Positions 23,806 to 24,020 of a stretch of 24,020 nucleotides of DNA are shown here, one piece after another. Location: NCBI GenBank assembly GCA_900549995.1, contig URQQ01000060.1:1-24020 (forward strand), given 5' to 3'. Source of the DNA: an uncultured Lachnospiraceae bacterium. Its GTDB lineage: Bacteria > Bacillota > Clostridia > Lachnospirales > Lachnospiraceae. Position 1 is the first letter of the stretch, and every line of letters starts with the position of its first letter. The notes beneath the pieces are model-generated. The model ran no database searches. It was not told the origin of the DNA and worked only from the letters and a program-made list of their open reading frames with translations. A program made the translations under genes and the position numbers.

Positions 23806-23849
23806 AAAAAAGCGCGCAGACGTCGCTTATACCGCCCACACGCTTTTTC
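23806..23849 (-). terminator. Terminator of the spore protein gene
   Basis: A long stem has an outer part AAAAAGCG/CGCTTTTT (23807-23814 with 23841-23848). The inner part, with G-U pairs, closes only in the minus-strand transcript, and a T-run follows. It lies 35 bases after the spore protein stop codon. The G-U pairs would be C-A mismatches in a plus-strand transcript, which supports the minus-strand role. Confidence 0.75.
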
Positions 23850-23884
23850 TAATTTTTCAGATCAAATTCTGATCATAGCAAATG

Positions 23885-24020
23885 CTATTTCCCAGCCATC
23901 TGTTTCTCCTGCTGTTCGATCATTTTCTTAACCATATAACCACCAACAGATCCGTTCTGTTTGGAAGTAAGGTCTCCGTTATAACCATCTGTTAACGGAA
24001 CTCCAAGTTCGCTTGCTACC
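23885..24020 (-). CDS. Alpha/beta-type small acid-soluble spore protein, C-terminal part
   Basis: The gene enters from the right edge, and only its last 44 residues before TAG are in the window. VASELGVPLTDGYNGDLTSK followed by QNGSVGGYMVKKMIEQQEKQ is the second half of the alpha/beta SASP domain, including the conserved GYNGDLTSKQNGSVGG segment. Such proteins coat and protect DNA in the dormant spore and are degraded by the Gpr protease on germination. It would be made in the forespore under sigma-G, but the promoter lies outside. It shows that the organism carries spore genes. Confidence 0.93.
   Translation of the reverse strand, partial: VASELGVPLTDGYNGDLTSKQNGSVGGYMVKKMIEQQEKQMAGK

Noticed and set aside
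1..24020. Mobile element, CRISPR array, prophage or defence system
   Set aside because: No transposase, integrase, direct-repeat array or defence-type protein is seen; gene content is housekeeping, sporulation and histidine synthesis.

Overview
The window looks like a chromosomal segment of a spore-forming, low-to-mid GC Gram-positive of the Lachnospiraceae type (Clostridia). The evidence is protein style, strong AGGAGG-like ribosome binding sites, the short HisG plus HisZ arrangement, RecU, a YlbJ sporulation membrane protein, and the tail of an alpha/beta small acid-soluble spore protein at the right edge. Species assignment is inference. I see no insertion sequence, phage gene, CRISPR array, tRNA or rRNA.

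Layout. (a) 1-2998: an SseB-domain protein on the minus strand, diverging from an orphan hybrid sensor kinase on the plus strand. (b) 2997-5311: a two-gene unit, an RmlD-like reductase and an acidic amino acid symporter, behind a near-consensus sigma-A promoter. (c) 5308-5625: a small one-pass membrane protein of unknown function. (d) 5663-10908: a histidine biosynthesis operon, hisZ-hisG-hisD-hisB-hisIE, with a consensus promoter, candidate operators and a terminator. Its last gene fuses a degenerate HisF/HisA-like barrel, lacking both catalytic aspartates, to intact HisI and HisE. (e) 10905-18459: an eight-gene, tightly packed unit: rRNA m5C methyltransferase, RsuA-type pseudouridine synthase, HAD phosphatase, YgiQ radical SAM protein, SDR, unknown membrane protein, RluA-type pseudouridine synthase and RecU. 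(f) 18490-20847: an M23 peptidase and a PepD dipeptidase. (g) 20900-23716: ylbJ, with a sigma-E-like promoter, convergent with rsmD-coaD-coiled-coil protein. (h) 23806-24020: a terminator and the partial spore protein gene.

How the genes fit together. HisZ and short HisG form the first enzyme of histidine synthesis. HisE and HisI perform steps 2 and 3, and HisB and HisD the later steps. HisA, HisH, HisF and HisC are not encoded here and must lie elsewhere if the pathway is complete. The eight-gene unit mixes rRNA maturation with recombination housekeeping. rsmD-coaD next to ylbJ recalls Bacillus ylbH-coaD-ylbJ, but here ylbJ is inverted and a coiled-coil gene is inserted.

The most noteworthy items are the HisF-like/HisI/HisE fusion; the hisZ control region with two tandem inverted repeats; and two promoters whose TTGACA -35 box contains the TGA stop codon of the gene upstream.
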